Of a stretch of DNA of 64,000 bases, positions 36,965 through 47,413 are shown in pieces; within the stretch, counting starts at the first letter, position 1; every line of letters begins with the position of its first letter. The stretch is from an uncultured Rubripirellula sp. (GTDB lineage Bacteria; Planctomycetota; Planctomycetia; Pirellulales; Pirellulaceae): contig CALIBL010000035.1 in NCBI GenBank assembly GCA_938045805.1, positions 248,001 to 312,000 of the forward strand, read 5' to 3'. The translations under genes were made by a program, and so were the position numbers. The notes under the pieces were generated by a model, which did no database searches, was not told the origin of the DNA, and was given only the letters and a program-made list of their open reading frames with translations.

Positions 36965-39900
36965 GTGTGTATTCTAGGAATAATTACTGTGAATCCTTTT
37001 CGGCGGGGAAATACCCTTTCGACTAGAATGTCCATAACAAGAGTGATGCTTTTTCGTACGTCCTGCGCACCGTTGCATCGACGCAAACCTGATATCGCCA
37101 CATTATTTGTAGCCACGGCAGAACGCGTGAACCGATCGATAATATCCTGTCTCCCTATTTGCCTGTTGATTCCAACTTTCCTCAGCCCCGCAAGTTGCAA
37201 TGCGGATGACGGCGAGACGAGTCTCTATCTCGAGCAAGTGCAGCCACTCTTTGCGGAACATTGTCTCCAATGTCATGGCCAGGATGAAAACACCCGCGAA
37301 GGCGGTCTCCGCCTAGATCGGCGGCAAGCGGCCTTAGAAGGGGGAGATTCTGGAATCCCAACCATCGTCCCGAATGAACCGGACCGTAGTGAATTGATCC
37401 GCCGACTAACGACGGATGATGAATCTGAGCGGATGCCTCCGAGCCCAGAACATCCAAGGTTATCGGGCGAAGAGATCAACCTACTGAGCACATGGATTGA
37501 AGACGGCGCGAAGTATGAAACCCATTGGTCGTTTGTCCCCCCTGAAAAAGTCTCTGTTGCTGAAAATGATCACGACGGATCGCCGGCACATCCCATCGAT
37601 CAATTGGTCGGCAAAGTTCAAGAACTTGCCGGCTTTGGTCATGCGCCCGCGGCAAACGACCACACGCTTTGCCGACGCCTTTACCTTGACACCATCGGAC
37701 TTCCACCAACGCCGGAGCAACTCACTCGCTTCAAAGAAGTTGGCATTGATGAAACCTTGAACGAGCTGCTGAGCAGTCCTCGCTACGGCGAAAAATGGGC
37801 CCGTCACTGGATGGACGCTGCTCGCTATTCCGATACCAATGGATACGAAAAAGACCTGAAGCGGGAGCAATGGATCTGGAGGGAATGGTTGATCAATGCG
37901 ATTAACGACGATCTGCCTTTTGATGAATTCATCATTCAGCAGATTGCGGGTGACTTGCTACCCGATGGCGATCAAGACACCCTCGTTGCAACTGGATTCC
38001 TTCGCAATAGCATGATCAATGAAGAAGGAGCAATCATTCCGGAACAATTCCGAATGGTGGAGATGTTTGATCGAATTGATTGCATCGGAAAAGCAGTACT
38101 CGGCATGACCACTCAGTGCGCGCAATGCCACAGTCACAAGTATGACCCGATCAGCATGACCGAATACTATGGCTTATTCGCTTTTCTGAATAACAGCTAC
38201 GAAGCTCAAAGCTGGATCTACACGGACCAACAGCTGGCGACCATCGACCAAATCAAGAGTGAAACTCAGGAACAGGAAAACCAGATCAAATCCCGAATCA
38301 CTGATTGGCAGCAACAAGTCAAATCTTTCGAGACTCAAACCAAAACGCAACTAGCGAATTGGAGGCCCGTTCGTTTTCATGACATGAACAGCGTTAGCGG
38401 CCTGAACCATCCAGTCCATGAAGCGGACGACCTTTCAATCCTGATGCTTGGTCACACAAGTGCGGATGTGTACCTCATCGGAAAACCATCCATCAACACC
38501 GAAATCACTGGGGTTCAACTTGAGATCCTGACACATTCGGACCTTCCCTTCACTGGTCCTGGTAGAAACTCCATCGGCTCATGGGCGATCAGAGAGATCG
38601 AAGTCCTCCATCGTGACACACCAACGGGCGAATGGAAAAAACTGAAGTTGACCAATGCAACTGCTGATTACTCTTCGGAAGATGAGCAACAGGAAGATGG
38701 AAAGAAAGCCGTTGGTCCGGTGAAATACTTGATCGATGGCAATGACCAAACACAGTGGAAATCTGACCGAGGCGTTGGGCAGCGCAACGCCTCCTCGGTA
38801 GCTGTGGTTCAGCTTGAAGAACCAATCAAACTACCGGAGCAGGGTGAAATCAAAGTGGTGATGCGAATGAGCGACATGGTCGGCTGCTGCCGCATCAGCC
38901 TCACTTCGGATCCCGCTCCAAAGGCTCCCGCAGTCGGTCATGACGCGGTGCTAGCCATGAACAAAGATCCTGGCGAACGTACTCTCAACGAAGTATCAGA
39001 TGTCTTTTCAGCATGGCGTCTACAGAGCCCTCTGGCAGAAAAAGAAAACGGCAAAATCCTTGAAGCGTTAAAAACATTCCCAAACGCGAGAACCTCCGTA
39101 CTCCATCTCCAAGAACGATCCGAATCCAAACAACGAATCACTCATCGCCTTGACCGAGGCAATTGGGACTCGCCAAGAGAAGCCATCGAGCCTCACGTTC
39201 CAAGTTTCCTACACCCGATGGAGCAAAACGAAGCTGAACCGGATCGCCTACGATTTGCTCGATGGCTAACCCATTCACGATCGCCGCTTACCGCTCGCGT
39301 GATGGTGAATCGAATCTGGCAACAGATCTTTGGTAATGGCCTAGTTGAGACCAGCGAAGACCTGGGAATGAGAACCAGACCGCCGCTGCAGCAAGCATTG
39401 CTTGACTGGCTCGCTGTCGATTTAATGGAACACAATTGGAGTCGCAAACATCTGCTGAAAAGAATCCTAACGAGCAAGACCTATCAGCAAGAATCAAAAA
39501 TTAGCACCGAAGCCTACGAGAAAGATCCCACAAATACCTACTTGGCGCGTGGTCCTCGATTTCGCGCGGATGCTGAGGTGATTCGCGACATTGCACTGAG
39601 CGTATCAGGCTTAATTCATCATCAAACCGGAGGCCCGTCGGTCATCCCACCCGTCCCCCAAAACGTCCTCGACTACAACTACGTCTATCCGAGTTACTGG
39701 AAACCAGCAACCGGACCCGACCGATATCGCCGCGCCGTCTACAGCTTTCGGAAGCGATCGATGCCTGACCCCTCCATGTCGAGTTTAGATGCGCCCAATG
39801 CAGACACGGCCTGCGTGCGTCGAGTTCGATCCAATACGCCGCTCGCTGCACTCACAACACTGAACGAGACCATCTTCATCGAAGCTTCCCGCGCTCTGGC

Positions 39901-40192
39901 ACTTCGCATTTTACGAGAATCTCCCGCTAACGACGAAGACCGCATTCGACACGCCTACCTGCTTTGTGTCTCGCGTCGGCCAACCGAACAAGAAGAGCAA
40001 AGCGTCATGCGATTACTGAGTGCTCAGCGGACGCGAGTCGCTGAGGGCTGGCTCAATCCTCGCATGATCACCACCGGAAACGCGGACCAACTTCCCGAGC
40101 TGCCAAAAGATGCAACACCCCAAGATGCGGCAGCTTGGACCTTCGCCGCACGGGTACTGCTCAACCTTGATGAGACCATTTCAAAAAACTAA
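36965..40192 (+). CDS. DUF1549/DUF1553 planctomycete cytochrome C protein
   Basis: HCLQCHGQDENTREGGLRLDRRQAALEGG; PRYGEKWARHWMDAARYSDTNGYEKD; CAQCHSHKYDPI; LTARVMVNRIWQQIFGNGLVETSEDLG. Confidence 0.94.
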   Translation: MCILGIITVNPFRRGNTLSTRMSITRVMLFRTSCAPLHRRKPDIATLFVATAERVNRSIISCLPICLLIPTFLSPASCNADDGETSLYLEQVQPLFAEHCLQCHGQDENTREGGLRLDRRQAALEGGDSGIPTIVPNEPDRSELIRRLTTDDESERMPPSPEHPRLSGEEINLLSTWIEDGAKYETHWSFVPPEKVSVAENDHDGSPAHPIDQLVGKVQELAGFGHAPAANDHTLCRRLYLDTIGLPPTPEQLTRFKEVGIDETLNELLSSPRYGEKWARHWMDAARYSDTNGYEKDLKREQWIWREWLINAINDDLPFDEFIIQQIAGDLLPDGDQDTLVATGFLRNSMINEEGAIIPEQFRMVEMFDRIDCIGKAVLGMTTQCAQCHSHKYDPISMTEYYGLFAFLNNSYEAQSWIYTDQQLATIDQIKSETQEQENQIKSRITDWQQQVKSFETQTKTQLANWRPVRFHDMNSVSGLNHPVHEADDLSILMLGHTSADVYLIGKPSINTEITGVQLEILTHSDLPFTGPGRNSIGSWAIREIEVLHRDTPTGEWKKLKLTNATADYSSEDEQQEDGKKAVGPVKYLIDGNDQTQWKSDRGVGQRNASSVAVVQLEEPIKLPEQGEIKVVMRMSDMVGCCRISLTSDPAPKAPAVGHDAVLAMNKDPGERTLNEVSDVFSAWRLQSPLAEKENGKILEALKTFPNARTSVLHLQERSESKQRITHRLDRGNWDSPREAIEPHVPSFLHPMEQNEAEPDRLRFARWLTHSRSPLTARVMVNRIWQQIFGNGLVETSEDLGMRTRPPLQQALLDWLAVDLMEHNWSRKHLLKRILTSKTYQQESKISTEAYEKDPTNTYLARGPRFRADAEVIRDIALSVSGLIHHQTGGPSVIPPVPQNVLDYNYVYPSYWKPATGPDRYRRAVYSFRKRSMPDPSMSSLDAPNADTACVRRVRSNTPLAALTTLNETIFIEASRALALRILRESPANDEDRIRHAYLLCVSRRPTEQEEQSVMRLLSAQRTRVAEGWLNPRMITTGNADQLPELPKDATPQDAAAWTFAARVLLNLDETISKN

Positions 40193-40201
40193 TCGATAGA
40201 T

Positions 40202-41656
40202 ATGCATTCAGATCATCAAAATCAAGCCGCTCTCAACACGAAGCGCCGATGCTTTTTCCAGCAATGCGGGCTTGGTGTTGCAGGCATTGCTGCTGGCTCG
40301 TTGCTGCATCATGACGGATTCAAGTTGCCAACCTCATACGCGGATGCAGCAACCCAGCGGGACGACTCTAGGCCGTTGGCTCCCAAGAAGCCTCATTTCA
40401 CTCCAAAAGCGAAGCGTGTCATCTATCTCTTTCACGCCGGGGCACCAAGCCAGCTTGAATTGTTCGACTATAAACCGGAACTTGCAAAACGTGACGGCCA
40501 ATTACCGCCAGCTGAGTTGCTAGAGAACTATCGTGCCGCTTTCATCGATCCCCGATCAGCATTACTGGGACCCAAGTACAATTTTGCTCCGCAAGGTGAA
40601 TGCGGCATGGTTCTTAGTGAACTATTGCCTCACACCTCAAAGATCGCAGACGACATCTGCCTGATTCGCTCCATGCACACCGAAGCGGTAAACCATGCTC
40701 CGGGGCAAATCATGATGAATACCGGATCGCAACAATTCGGTCGTCCTAGTTTTGGTTCTTGGACTCTTTACGGGTTAGGCAACGAAGCTGAAAACCTTCC
40801 TGGTTTTGTTGTCCTCACATCGGCAAAAGGAACCAGTGGTGGAGCAAGTAACTACGGTTGCGGATTTCTACCGACCATGTATGGCGGTACACCTTTTCGT
40901 AGTGTTGGCGATCCCGTCCTCTACCTGTCGAATCCCCCGGGAATGGATCGAACCTCTCAGCGGCAAAGCTTGGATGCACTGCGTGAACTCAACGCATCAT
41001 CGGCCAATTTTTTCGGGGATCCGGAGATCTCATCCAGAATCCAGAGCTACGAACTTGCATACCAATTACAAGCGAGTGCACCGGAACTGATGGATTTAAG
41101 CCAAGAACCAAAAGAAGTTTTGGATCAATACGGCATCAAGGATCCTAACGAAGCTAGTTATGCAAAGAACTGCCTCTTAGCAAGGCGTCTCATTGAACGA
41201 GACGTGCGTTTCGTTCAACTATTCCATGAAGCGTGGGATCAACACGGGAACCTTAAAGCAGCCATCAAGAAAAACACCGAGGAAACAGACAAAGCCAGCG
41301 CAGCACTCGTCACTGACCTGAAGCGACGGGGTCTTCTAGACGACACACTCGTGGTTTGGGGCGGCGAGTTCGGCAGAACCCCAATGGTGCAAGGAGGAAA
41401 TGATGGGCGAGATCATCACAATCGATCCTACAGCATATGGATCGCGGGAGGTGGAATTCGCTCAGGCCACGTCCATGGCGAAACCGATGAACTCGGTTTC
41501 AACGTCTCGAAGGATCCAGTCCACGTACACGACCTCAATGCGACACTTCTTCATCTACTCGGGATGGATCATGAAAAACTGACCTACCGGTTTCAGGGTC
41601 GTGATTTTCGACTGACGGATGTCCATGGTGAAGTGGTACAAGCAATCCTAGCTTGA
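40202..41656 (+). CDS. DUF1501 family protein
   Basis: KRVIYLFHAGAPSQLELFDYKPELAK...NHAPGQIMMNTGSQQFGRPSFGSWTLYGLG...VVWGGEFGRTPMVQGGNDGRDHH. Confidence 0.95.
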   Translation: MHSDHQNQAALNTKRRCFFQQCGLGVAGIAAGSLLHHDGFKLPTSYADAATQRDDSRPLAPKKPHFTPKAKRVIYLFHAGAPSQLELFDYKPELAKRDGQLPPAELLENYRAAFIDPRSALLGPKYNFAPQGECGMVLSELLPHTSKIADDICLIRSMHTEAVNHAPGQIMMNTGSQQFGRPSFGSWTLYGLGNEAENLPGFVVLTSAKGTSGGASNYGCGFLPTMYGGTPFRSVGDPVLYLSNPPGMDRTSQRQSLDALRELNASSANFFGDPEISSRIQSYELAYQLQASAPELMDLSQEPKEVLDQYGIKDPNEASYAKNCLLARRLIERDVRFVQLFHEAWDQHGNLKAAIKKNTEETDKASAALVTDLKRRGLLDDTLVVWGGEFGRTPMVQGGNDGRDHHNRSYSIWIAGGGIRSGHVHGETDELGFNVSKDPVHVHDLNATLLHLLGMDHEKLTYRFQGRDFRLTDVHGEVVQAILA

Positions 41657-41696
41657 TAAAAAAACCGCGACAACAAATCGAGATTGTCGCCGCGGC
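41656..41696 (-). terminator. Rho-independent terminator for the minus-strand gene at 41725-42810
   Basis: Minus strand: CCGCGGCGACAAtctcgatttgTTGTCGCGG followed by TTTTTTT. Confidence 0.65.
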
Positions 41697-41724
41697 CTTC
41701 TGAATGAATTACCTTTAGGAGGGA

Positions 41725-42810
41725 CTACCGCTTCGATGTTGTAGCTGCTTCGGCTTTACGCATTTCGTACTGAACTTTCCGTTCAACGATCTGATCGATG
41801 CGTGCTGAGTCGACCACAAAGAACTGAGGGTCGTCAATCACGAAGGGTGTGGACCAAGTTCGGCCATCATTACGATTGCATATGTTAAAGAAAAAAGAGG
41901 TCACGCGTTCGGCTTCATAACCGTACGGGAATTGACTGACCATTAGGTCTTTTGACGTCAGATCTTCCACGCCTTGTCGGGCGAAATAATGGATTTTGCC
42001 ATCAGCGCTCACCGACATTCCAAAGGTCCACCAACCGAACTGCTCGGCCGGTATTTCCTTGACGGGAAAGTCATGTCCAAGCGAGTTTGCCCGCACCTTC
42101 AGCAGAACCGAATCCTTATCAATCCCACGGGAGGTCTTACTGCGAAAATGCACCCATATCCCAGGCCAGTAAGGCTCATTCTGCATCGAGGTTCCAATTG
42201 AGAAGAGCCCCTGACGCGGCTTTTCAGCTGTCGTTCGCACACCCAGTCGCATACCGAAATGTGGCCCGGTTCGGTCTTCCCAAACATCGGGATGGGGAAG
42301 ATAAAGTCGCACGACGCAGTTCGGCATCTCGCTCGCTCGGATTGATGACCCAATGCGAGTGGAAACATTAAGAATCAGGTCATCTTGCTGCACATCAAAC
42401 GACTGTTCACCGGGAACACCGGAGTGCATCGTGGTGATCTGAAGTGCGTGCTCGCTACCGGCTAAACCTCCGGGTGGCGTGGGAATGATCATCAGAGAAT
42501 CTGGCTGCCCTCGTTCGGGACCCTCAGACCATCGGCGATTGGTCGAATAGGCCATCGGTCCATAGGTGCGTTCATTTTGCTCCCGAGAACTCTTTGGCAT
42601 GTTATGCACAAATTTCCACTCAGGATCTTCGAACGTGTCACCGACGTACACAATCTGCGTCCCCGAACCCGGAATTGGAATTGGGGCGGGAGCAGTTACC
42701 TGACTTCGCAAATAAGGACTTGTCTGTGCACGAACCGAGGCGACGGGAATCATCGCCAGAGCGGTGACGATAAGTAAACACACCTTGAATCGAAAACGTG
42801 GCAGAAACAT
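41725..42810 (-). CDS. Secreted hypothetical protein (LamG/concanavalin-like suspected)
   Basis: 361 aa, signal peptide ending SVRAQ; beta-rich, IVYVGDTFEDPEWKF...GWWTFGMSVSADGKIHYFARQG. Confidence 0.75.
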   Translation of the reverse strand: MFLPRFRFKVCLLIVTALAMIPVASVRAQTSPYLRSQVTAPAPIPIPGSGTQIVYVGDTFEDPEWKFVHNMPKSSREQNERTYGPMAYSTNRRWSEGPERGQPDSLMIIPTPPGGLAGSEHALQITTMHSGVPGEQSFDVQQDDLILNVSTRIGSSIRASEMPNCVVRLYLPHPDVWEDRTGPHFGMRLGVRTTAEKPRQGLFSIGTSMQNEPYWPGIWVHFRSKTSRGIDKDSVLLKVRANSLGHDFPVKEIPAEQFGWWTFGMSVSADGKIHYFARQGVEDLTSKDLMVSQFPYGYEAERVTSFFFNICNRNDGRTWSTPFVIDDPQFFVVDSARIDQIVERKVQYEMRKAEAATTSKR

Positions 42811-43247
42811 TGGATCAAATATCTTTAGAGGGAGGGGCGGTCACCATCAAACCGGCACGTTTTAGAGATCGGATAAAAGAAGGATCCAATTCACCCGTGG
42901 TGAACACTCACCCAACTGATTCCGTTGGCGGCAAAACTACACTCGACCCATCCGTCAAAACCGGCACTCCACAATCTTGTCAATCACCCCACACCGCAAA
43001 GCTGGAATAATCGTGCGGCCAATGATGAATTGACTCTTCCGAGAAATCACGATTCAACGAAATCTGCTCCACAGCAATACGCTAGATTGCGAGGCTTACC
43101 CCGCACCGTGCAGCTATCGGCCTATAATGAGGCGTCAGAGACTTGAAAGAAACTGCTCTGACTCTCGATACGTGATCTAGACCATGGCGGAGCTTGCGTG
43201 TCATCGCAGCCCTCTTTAAGCGACGATCAACACAACGGAATGAACCG

Positions 43248-44567
43248 ATGAGAAATCACAACTGCCAAAACTTCCTTAAATTGCTCGTTTTGGTCGGTAT
43301 CGTGTTGGCGTTTTCTTCACCATCAACGGCTGAAGATTGGCCAGCCTGGAGAGGGCCACGTGGAGATGGCACAATCCATGACCAAGTACCAACCAAATGG
43401 AATGGCATCACGGGTGAAAACGTTCAATGGAAATCCGCGATTCCCGGTAACGGACACTCAAGTCCTATCGTCTGGAAAGATTCAATCTTGGTTACCGCCT
43501 GCTTGGATGGATCAGCCCAGCGACAACTGATTCGCCTCGATCGAAAGGATGGTCACATTGTCTGGCAAAACACTGTCATTGAATCGCGACTTGAAGCCAA
43601 ACATGCATTGAACAGCTTCGCCTCAGGAACTCCCGCAACGGATGGCGAATACATCTACGTGAGCTTCTTAGAAGTCGGTGACGAGCAAGTGCTCGCTCCG
43701 AATGTTGGGAGTGAGCGTTGGATCTATCCAGGCAAGATGGTGGTGGCAGCGTATGACTTCGATGGCAATCAGATCTGGATTAAACGGGTTGGCCCTTTTG
43801 TCTCGGCTCATGGATTCTGCAGCAATCCTGTCCTTTACAAAGATTTAGTCATTTTGAACGGTGATCATGACGGTGACTCCTACCTTATCGCTCTTGATCG
43901 TCGAGACGGGAGTACCGTTTGGCAGCAACCGCGGCGGCACCGAACTCGCTCCTACTGCACGCCAATCATTCGGACGATCGAGGGTCAGGACCAATTGGTT
44001 CTATCGGGGAGTTTGTGCTTAGCCGCCTTTGACCCGTCCAACGGTTCACCGCTCTGGAATGTGGAAGGCCCAACGGAACAATTCGTCGCATCCATGGTTG
44101 ATGATGGGAAGGATTTTTTTGTGGTCGGAGGATTTCCGACCTATCATGTCATGGCAGTGAACCCGAAAGGCCGCGGTGACGTGACTGACACGCATATTCG
44201 ATGGCACGAAACTAACGTTCGTTGTTATGTTCCTTCCCCAGTCGTGGTCAAAAACTTCTTGGTCGTCGCTGACGATCGTGGCACGGCCAACTGCTTCGAC
44301 ACTCAGAGCGGAGAACGCTATTGGCAAACTCGAATGGGTCGACATTACAGCGGATCTCTCGTTTGCAACAGCACTCTCGCTTTTCTTACCGACGATGACG
44401 GAGTAACCAAAGTGATTCGCGTTGCGAAAGAAGCCGAGGTTGTTCAAGAGAACGAGTTAGGAGAAAGGATCTTTTCGTCGCCCGCAGCCAGCGATGGCCA
44501 GCTATTTTTGAGAGGTGAAAAGCATCTCTATTGCATCGGTTCAATGACAGTAGAGACAAAACAATAG
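43248..44567 (+). CDS. PQQ-binding-like (PQQ_2) beta-propeller protein
   Basis: DWPAWRGPRGDGTI...GNGHSSPIVWKDSILVTACLDG...QLIRLDRKDGHIVWQ. Confidence 0.9.
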   Translation: MRNHNCQNFLKLLVLVGIVLAFSSPSTAEDWPAWRGPRGDGTIHDQVPTKWNGITGENVQWKSAIPGNGHSSPIVWKDSILVTACLDGSAQRQLIRLDRKDGHIVWQNTVIESRLEAKHALNSFASGTPATDGEYIYVSFLEVGDEQVLAPNVGSERWIYPGKMVVAAYDFDGNQIWIKRVGPFVSAHGFCSNPVLYKDLVILNGDHDGDSYLIALDRRDGSTVWQQPRRHRTRSYCTPIIRTIEGQDQLVLSGSLCLAAFDPSNGSPLWNVEGPTEQFVASMVDDGKDFFVVGGFPTYHVMAVNPKGRGDVTDTHIRWHETNVRCYVPSPVVVKNFLVVADDRGTANCFDTQSGERYWQTRMGRHYSGSLVCNSTLAFLTDDDGVTKVIRVAKEAEVVQENELGERIFSSPAASDGQLFLRGEKHLYCIGSMTVETKQ

Positions 44568-44586
44568 ATCACCCGCAGCCCAAAGA

Positions 44587-45660
44587 TTAGAACTTCTCAT
44601 TGTCGATCACCTCGCGCCCGCTACGAGTCCCAAGTGCATGCCACACCGTCCGGTCGATCGAGTCAGTAATCGCACGAACGGATCCGTCAACTAAAGCCGA
44701 CTGCACCATGCCGACATGATGGCTCCGAGATGTGATCATGGCGTAAGTGGGTCGGCCAGCAATCCCATTTTTACCTTCCTGCCAAGAGTTGTAATCCATC
44801 TCCTCGTAAACTACGCCATTGCGTTCGTAACGAACCTTTTGATTCGGAGTGAGAGTGACGGTGATCCCCGTATGATGCACTCTTCCATCTGGCCATTCGG
44901 TGTGCCCCGTCTCTTTGAATTGCGATCCACTAGCAACGATCGCCTCGGCCTCTTCAATCGTCTGTGGCATCACCGTAGTGACTGGTCCACCGTTACGGGT
45001 GTACGGCGTCCAGGCTTTCACCTCACTTACCAATAGCGTATTGGCAGCACCATCTAAACAGTCTCGGAAGCTCAAAAAAGCATTTGGATGGAACATCCCA
45101 TCTCCGCCCTTTCGACGCTGCGGATCATAAACGAACCAGGTCCCAAAATTGAAACCGTAATTGGTTGGATAGAGAGAAGGACGCTGGTCATCAAACACAC
45201 GAATCATCCCGCTGCCTGGATCACTTGGGCACGCATAGGTCTCAATCTGCACACCATCAATGGCAGCTTGACCGTCCCAAGCTAGAGACAGATCAACTCG
45301 ACTGTACAGGTTCCCCTGTTCTAATTGAGGAAGAATTCGGCCATGCACACCCCATGATCCGTTATTCCCGGTTGACTGCACACTCAGATCTAACGTGGCA
45401 GAAGCGGGGAATTTTCTGAAAGCACTCTGGTAGTTGTGACAAGCTAACGCAATCTGCTTTAGATGGTTGACGCAAGAAGTTCGGCGTGCCGCCTCACGCG
45501 CCTGTTGCACCGCAGGCAGCAACAAGCCAACCATGATCCCGATGATTGCCATCACGACCAGTAACTCAACAAGTGTAAAGCCATGCCGAACGACACGATC
45601 AGCAAAGGGTGACCATCGAGTGCGTTGTTCTATTTTCGGTGCTGTAGAGAAGGCGACCAA
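44587..45660 (-). CDS. DUF1559 prepilin-type protein
   Basis: HGFTLVELLVVMAIIGIMVGLLLPAVQQAREAARRTSCVNHLKQIALACHNY; H-x9-DG motif HVGMVQSALVDG. Confidence 0.95.
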   Translation of the reverse strand: MVAFSTAPKIEQRTRWSPFADRVVRHGFTLVELLVVMAIIGIMVGLLLPAVQQAREAARRTSCVNHLKQIALACHNYQSAFRKFPASATLDLSVQSTGNNGSWGVHGRILPQLEQGNLYSRVDLSLAWDGQAAIDGVQIETYACPSDPGSGMIRVFDDQRPSLYPTNYGFNFGTWFVYDPQRRKGGDGMFHPNAFLSFRDCLDGAANTLLVSEVKAWTPYTRNGGPVTTVMPQTIEEAEAIVASGSQFKETGHTEWPDGRVHHTGITVTLTPNQKVRYERNGVVYEEMDYNSWQEGKNGIAGRPTYAMITSRSHHVGMVQSALVDGSVRAITDSIDRTVWHALGTRSGREVIDNEKF

Positions 45661-45856
45661 TAATTCATCTTTCGCGTCGTAATTGACAATTCATCTGTGA
45701 ACCACACGATAGTGGTGGTTGCTTTTAAGACTGACCCTGTATCAAATCTGGTTCACCCCACACATCGAGAGTGTCCCACAACAGCATATTCAATGCCAAA
45801 AAAACATAAGTGAAGATCTCGCTGATTCAATGGCTTTATTGGCAAAGGAAACACCG

Positions 45857-45897
45857 CGAGTGGCGAAAAATCCGCCACGAGTGCGAAAGATCCGCCA
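45857..45897. repeat. Tandem imperfect 20/21-bp repeat with internal dyads
   Basis: cgagtggcgaaaaatccgcca / cgagtgcgaaagatccgcca; core TGGCG-N7-CGCCA. Confidence 0.7.
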
Positions 45898-45978
45898 AAA
45901 TAAACTCTAGCGCACCGTAAACGGCAACATTCCTCCGGAGCGTTCTTCTGTACCAGCTCCCAACAATCAGAATCTTTT

Positions 45979-47397
45979 GTGAACGTTTTCGCGAAATCCA
46001 ATCTACGATTTCAGATCATTTCTCCGATCATCGCGGTGGCGGCGATCGCGAGTCTAGCGGTCGCGTTCTCCTCATGGAAAATCGGGCAGACCCGTAGTCA
46101 AAACGAACTTTTGCAACGATTTTCTGCCATTGAACGAACTGTCAATGCAGCAAACTACCCGCTTACCAAGTCGGTCTTGGCTAGTTTGGCAGAACTGACC
46201 GAAACTCAATGGATTCTGCTTGGCAATAATGGAGAACTTGTCTCCAGTACGATTGAATTACCTCCAAACCTGTGGAGACAAAAGCAGTGGAGACAAGATT
46301 TTAATGAACTAATGTCTCAACTCGTTGACACCAAAACTGTCGGTCGAGAAGAACGGTTCATCCGTACTCCGCTATTAGAGAAGCAGACGTGGCTCGCGGC
46401 GAGTTTCAAACGGCAACCGAATGCTCCTGGGGTTGATGCCGACTATTGGGTTGTCATTCTGTTTAGTCACCAAAAATTTAGTGCGTCGAGCTGGAGAGCC
46501 GCTTTACTTCCGCTTCTTACAGGACTCTCGACCATCGCCGCGGTCACCGTTGTCATGCTCATTGCATCAACTCGAATCATCAATCGAATTCGTAAATTAC
46601 AACTTCAGGTCGAAGTGATTGCGAGTGGAAATTTTGAAGCTCGGCTCGTCAATCACTCCAGTGATGAGCTAGGAAAACTCTCGCTTTCCATTAATCGGAT
46701 GGCCGAGCAACTACGACAACTCTGGAACCAGATCCATCAACAGCAGCGTTCACAATTGCTACACCAAATGGCCAGCGGAATTTCCCATCAACTAAGAAAT
46801 ACACTCACTGGTGCGAGAATGGCAATGGAATTACACGCTAAGTCGTGCGAGAGTGGTCGAATCGATGAGGTACATGTTGCGTTAGGCCAACTGGAAATTG
46901 CAGAGAATTACGTGAGAAGAATCACGCTGGTGGGATCCGGCGAACAGCAACCTGCCGAGCCGAAAAGCATCGCCGAATGCCTTCGAGAAATTGAAGCCAC
47001 GCACCGTGGCGTGGCCGAGCATCTTCAAGTGGAGCTATCTTGGGCAGTCGAACCAATCCCCTCTGATCAATGCGTGGATAATGGGGGCCTCTTCATTGCG
47101 GCAATCTCGAATCTCATTCTCAATGCAATCCAAGCGAGCTCCAAGGTTTCCATCCGAGGTCTACTTTTAGAGAACCAAATGATCGAAATTGAAGTCGTCG
47201 ATCGGGGTAGCGGTATCCCAACCGAACTACGCGATGAGGTTTTTCAGCCTTTCTACACCACGAAACCGGAAGGCATGGGACTCGGTCTGGCGTTAGTTAA
47301 ACAGATTGCTGAGCAACTAGGTGGTAGCGTTACCCATGATCGACTGGACGATCAAACCATTTTTCGGTTCAGCTGCAAAACGCGCCAAGCAACATAA
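45979..47397 (+). CDS. Membrane sensor histidine kinase (HAMP + HATPase)
   Basis: Two TM segments, HAMP-like stretch, MASGISHQLRNTLTGARMAMELH, VVDRGSGIPTELRDEVFQPFYTTKPEGMGLGLALVKQI. Confidence 0.92.
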   Translation: MNVFAKSNLRFQIISPIIAVAAIASLAVAFSSWKIGQTRSQNELLQRFSAIERTVNAANYPLTKSVLASLAELTETQWILLGNNGELVSSTIELPPNLWRQKQWRQDFNELMSQLVDTKTVGREERFIRTPLLEKQTWLAASFKRQPNAPGVDADYWVVILFSHQKFSASSWRAALLPLLTGLSTIAAVTVVMLIASTRIINRIRKLQLQVEVIASGNFEARLVNHSSDELGKLSLSINRMAEQLRQLWNQIHQQQRSQLLHQMASGISHQLRNTLTGARMAMELHAKSCESGRIDEVHVALGQLEIAENYVRRITLVGSGEQQPAEPKSIAECLREIEATHRGVAEHLQVELSWAVEPIPSDQCVDNGGLFIAAISNLILNAIQASSKVSIRGLLLENQMIEIEVVDRGSGIPTELRDEVFQPFYTTKPEGMGLGLALVKQIAEQLGGSVTHDRLDDQTIFRFSCKTRQAT

Positions 47398-47413
47398 CGT
47401 ATGACAAGCGATC

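Noticed and set aside
45719-45910. 63-aa ORF with repeated TPRVAKNPPRVRK
   Set aside because: The peptide repeat is only the translation of the tandem DNA repeat; no ribosome-binding site seen.
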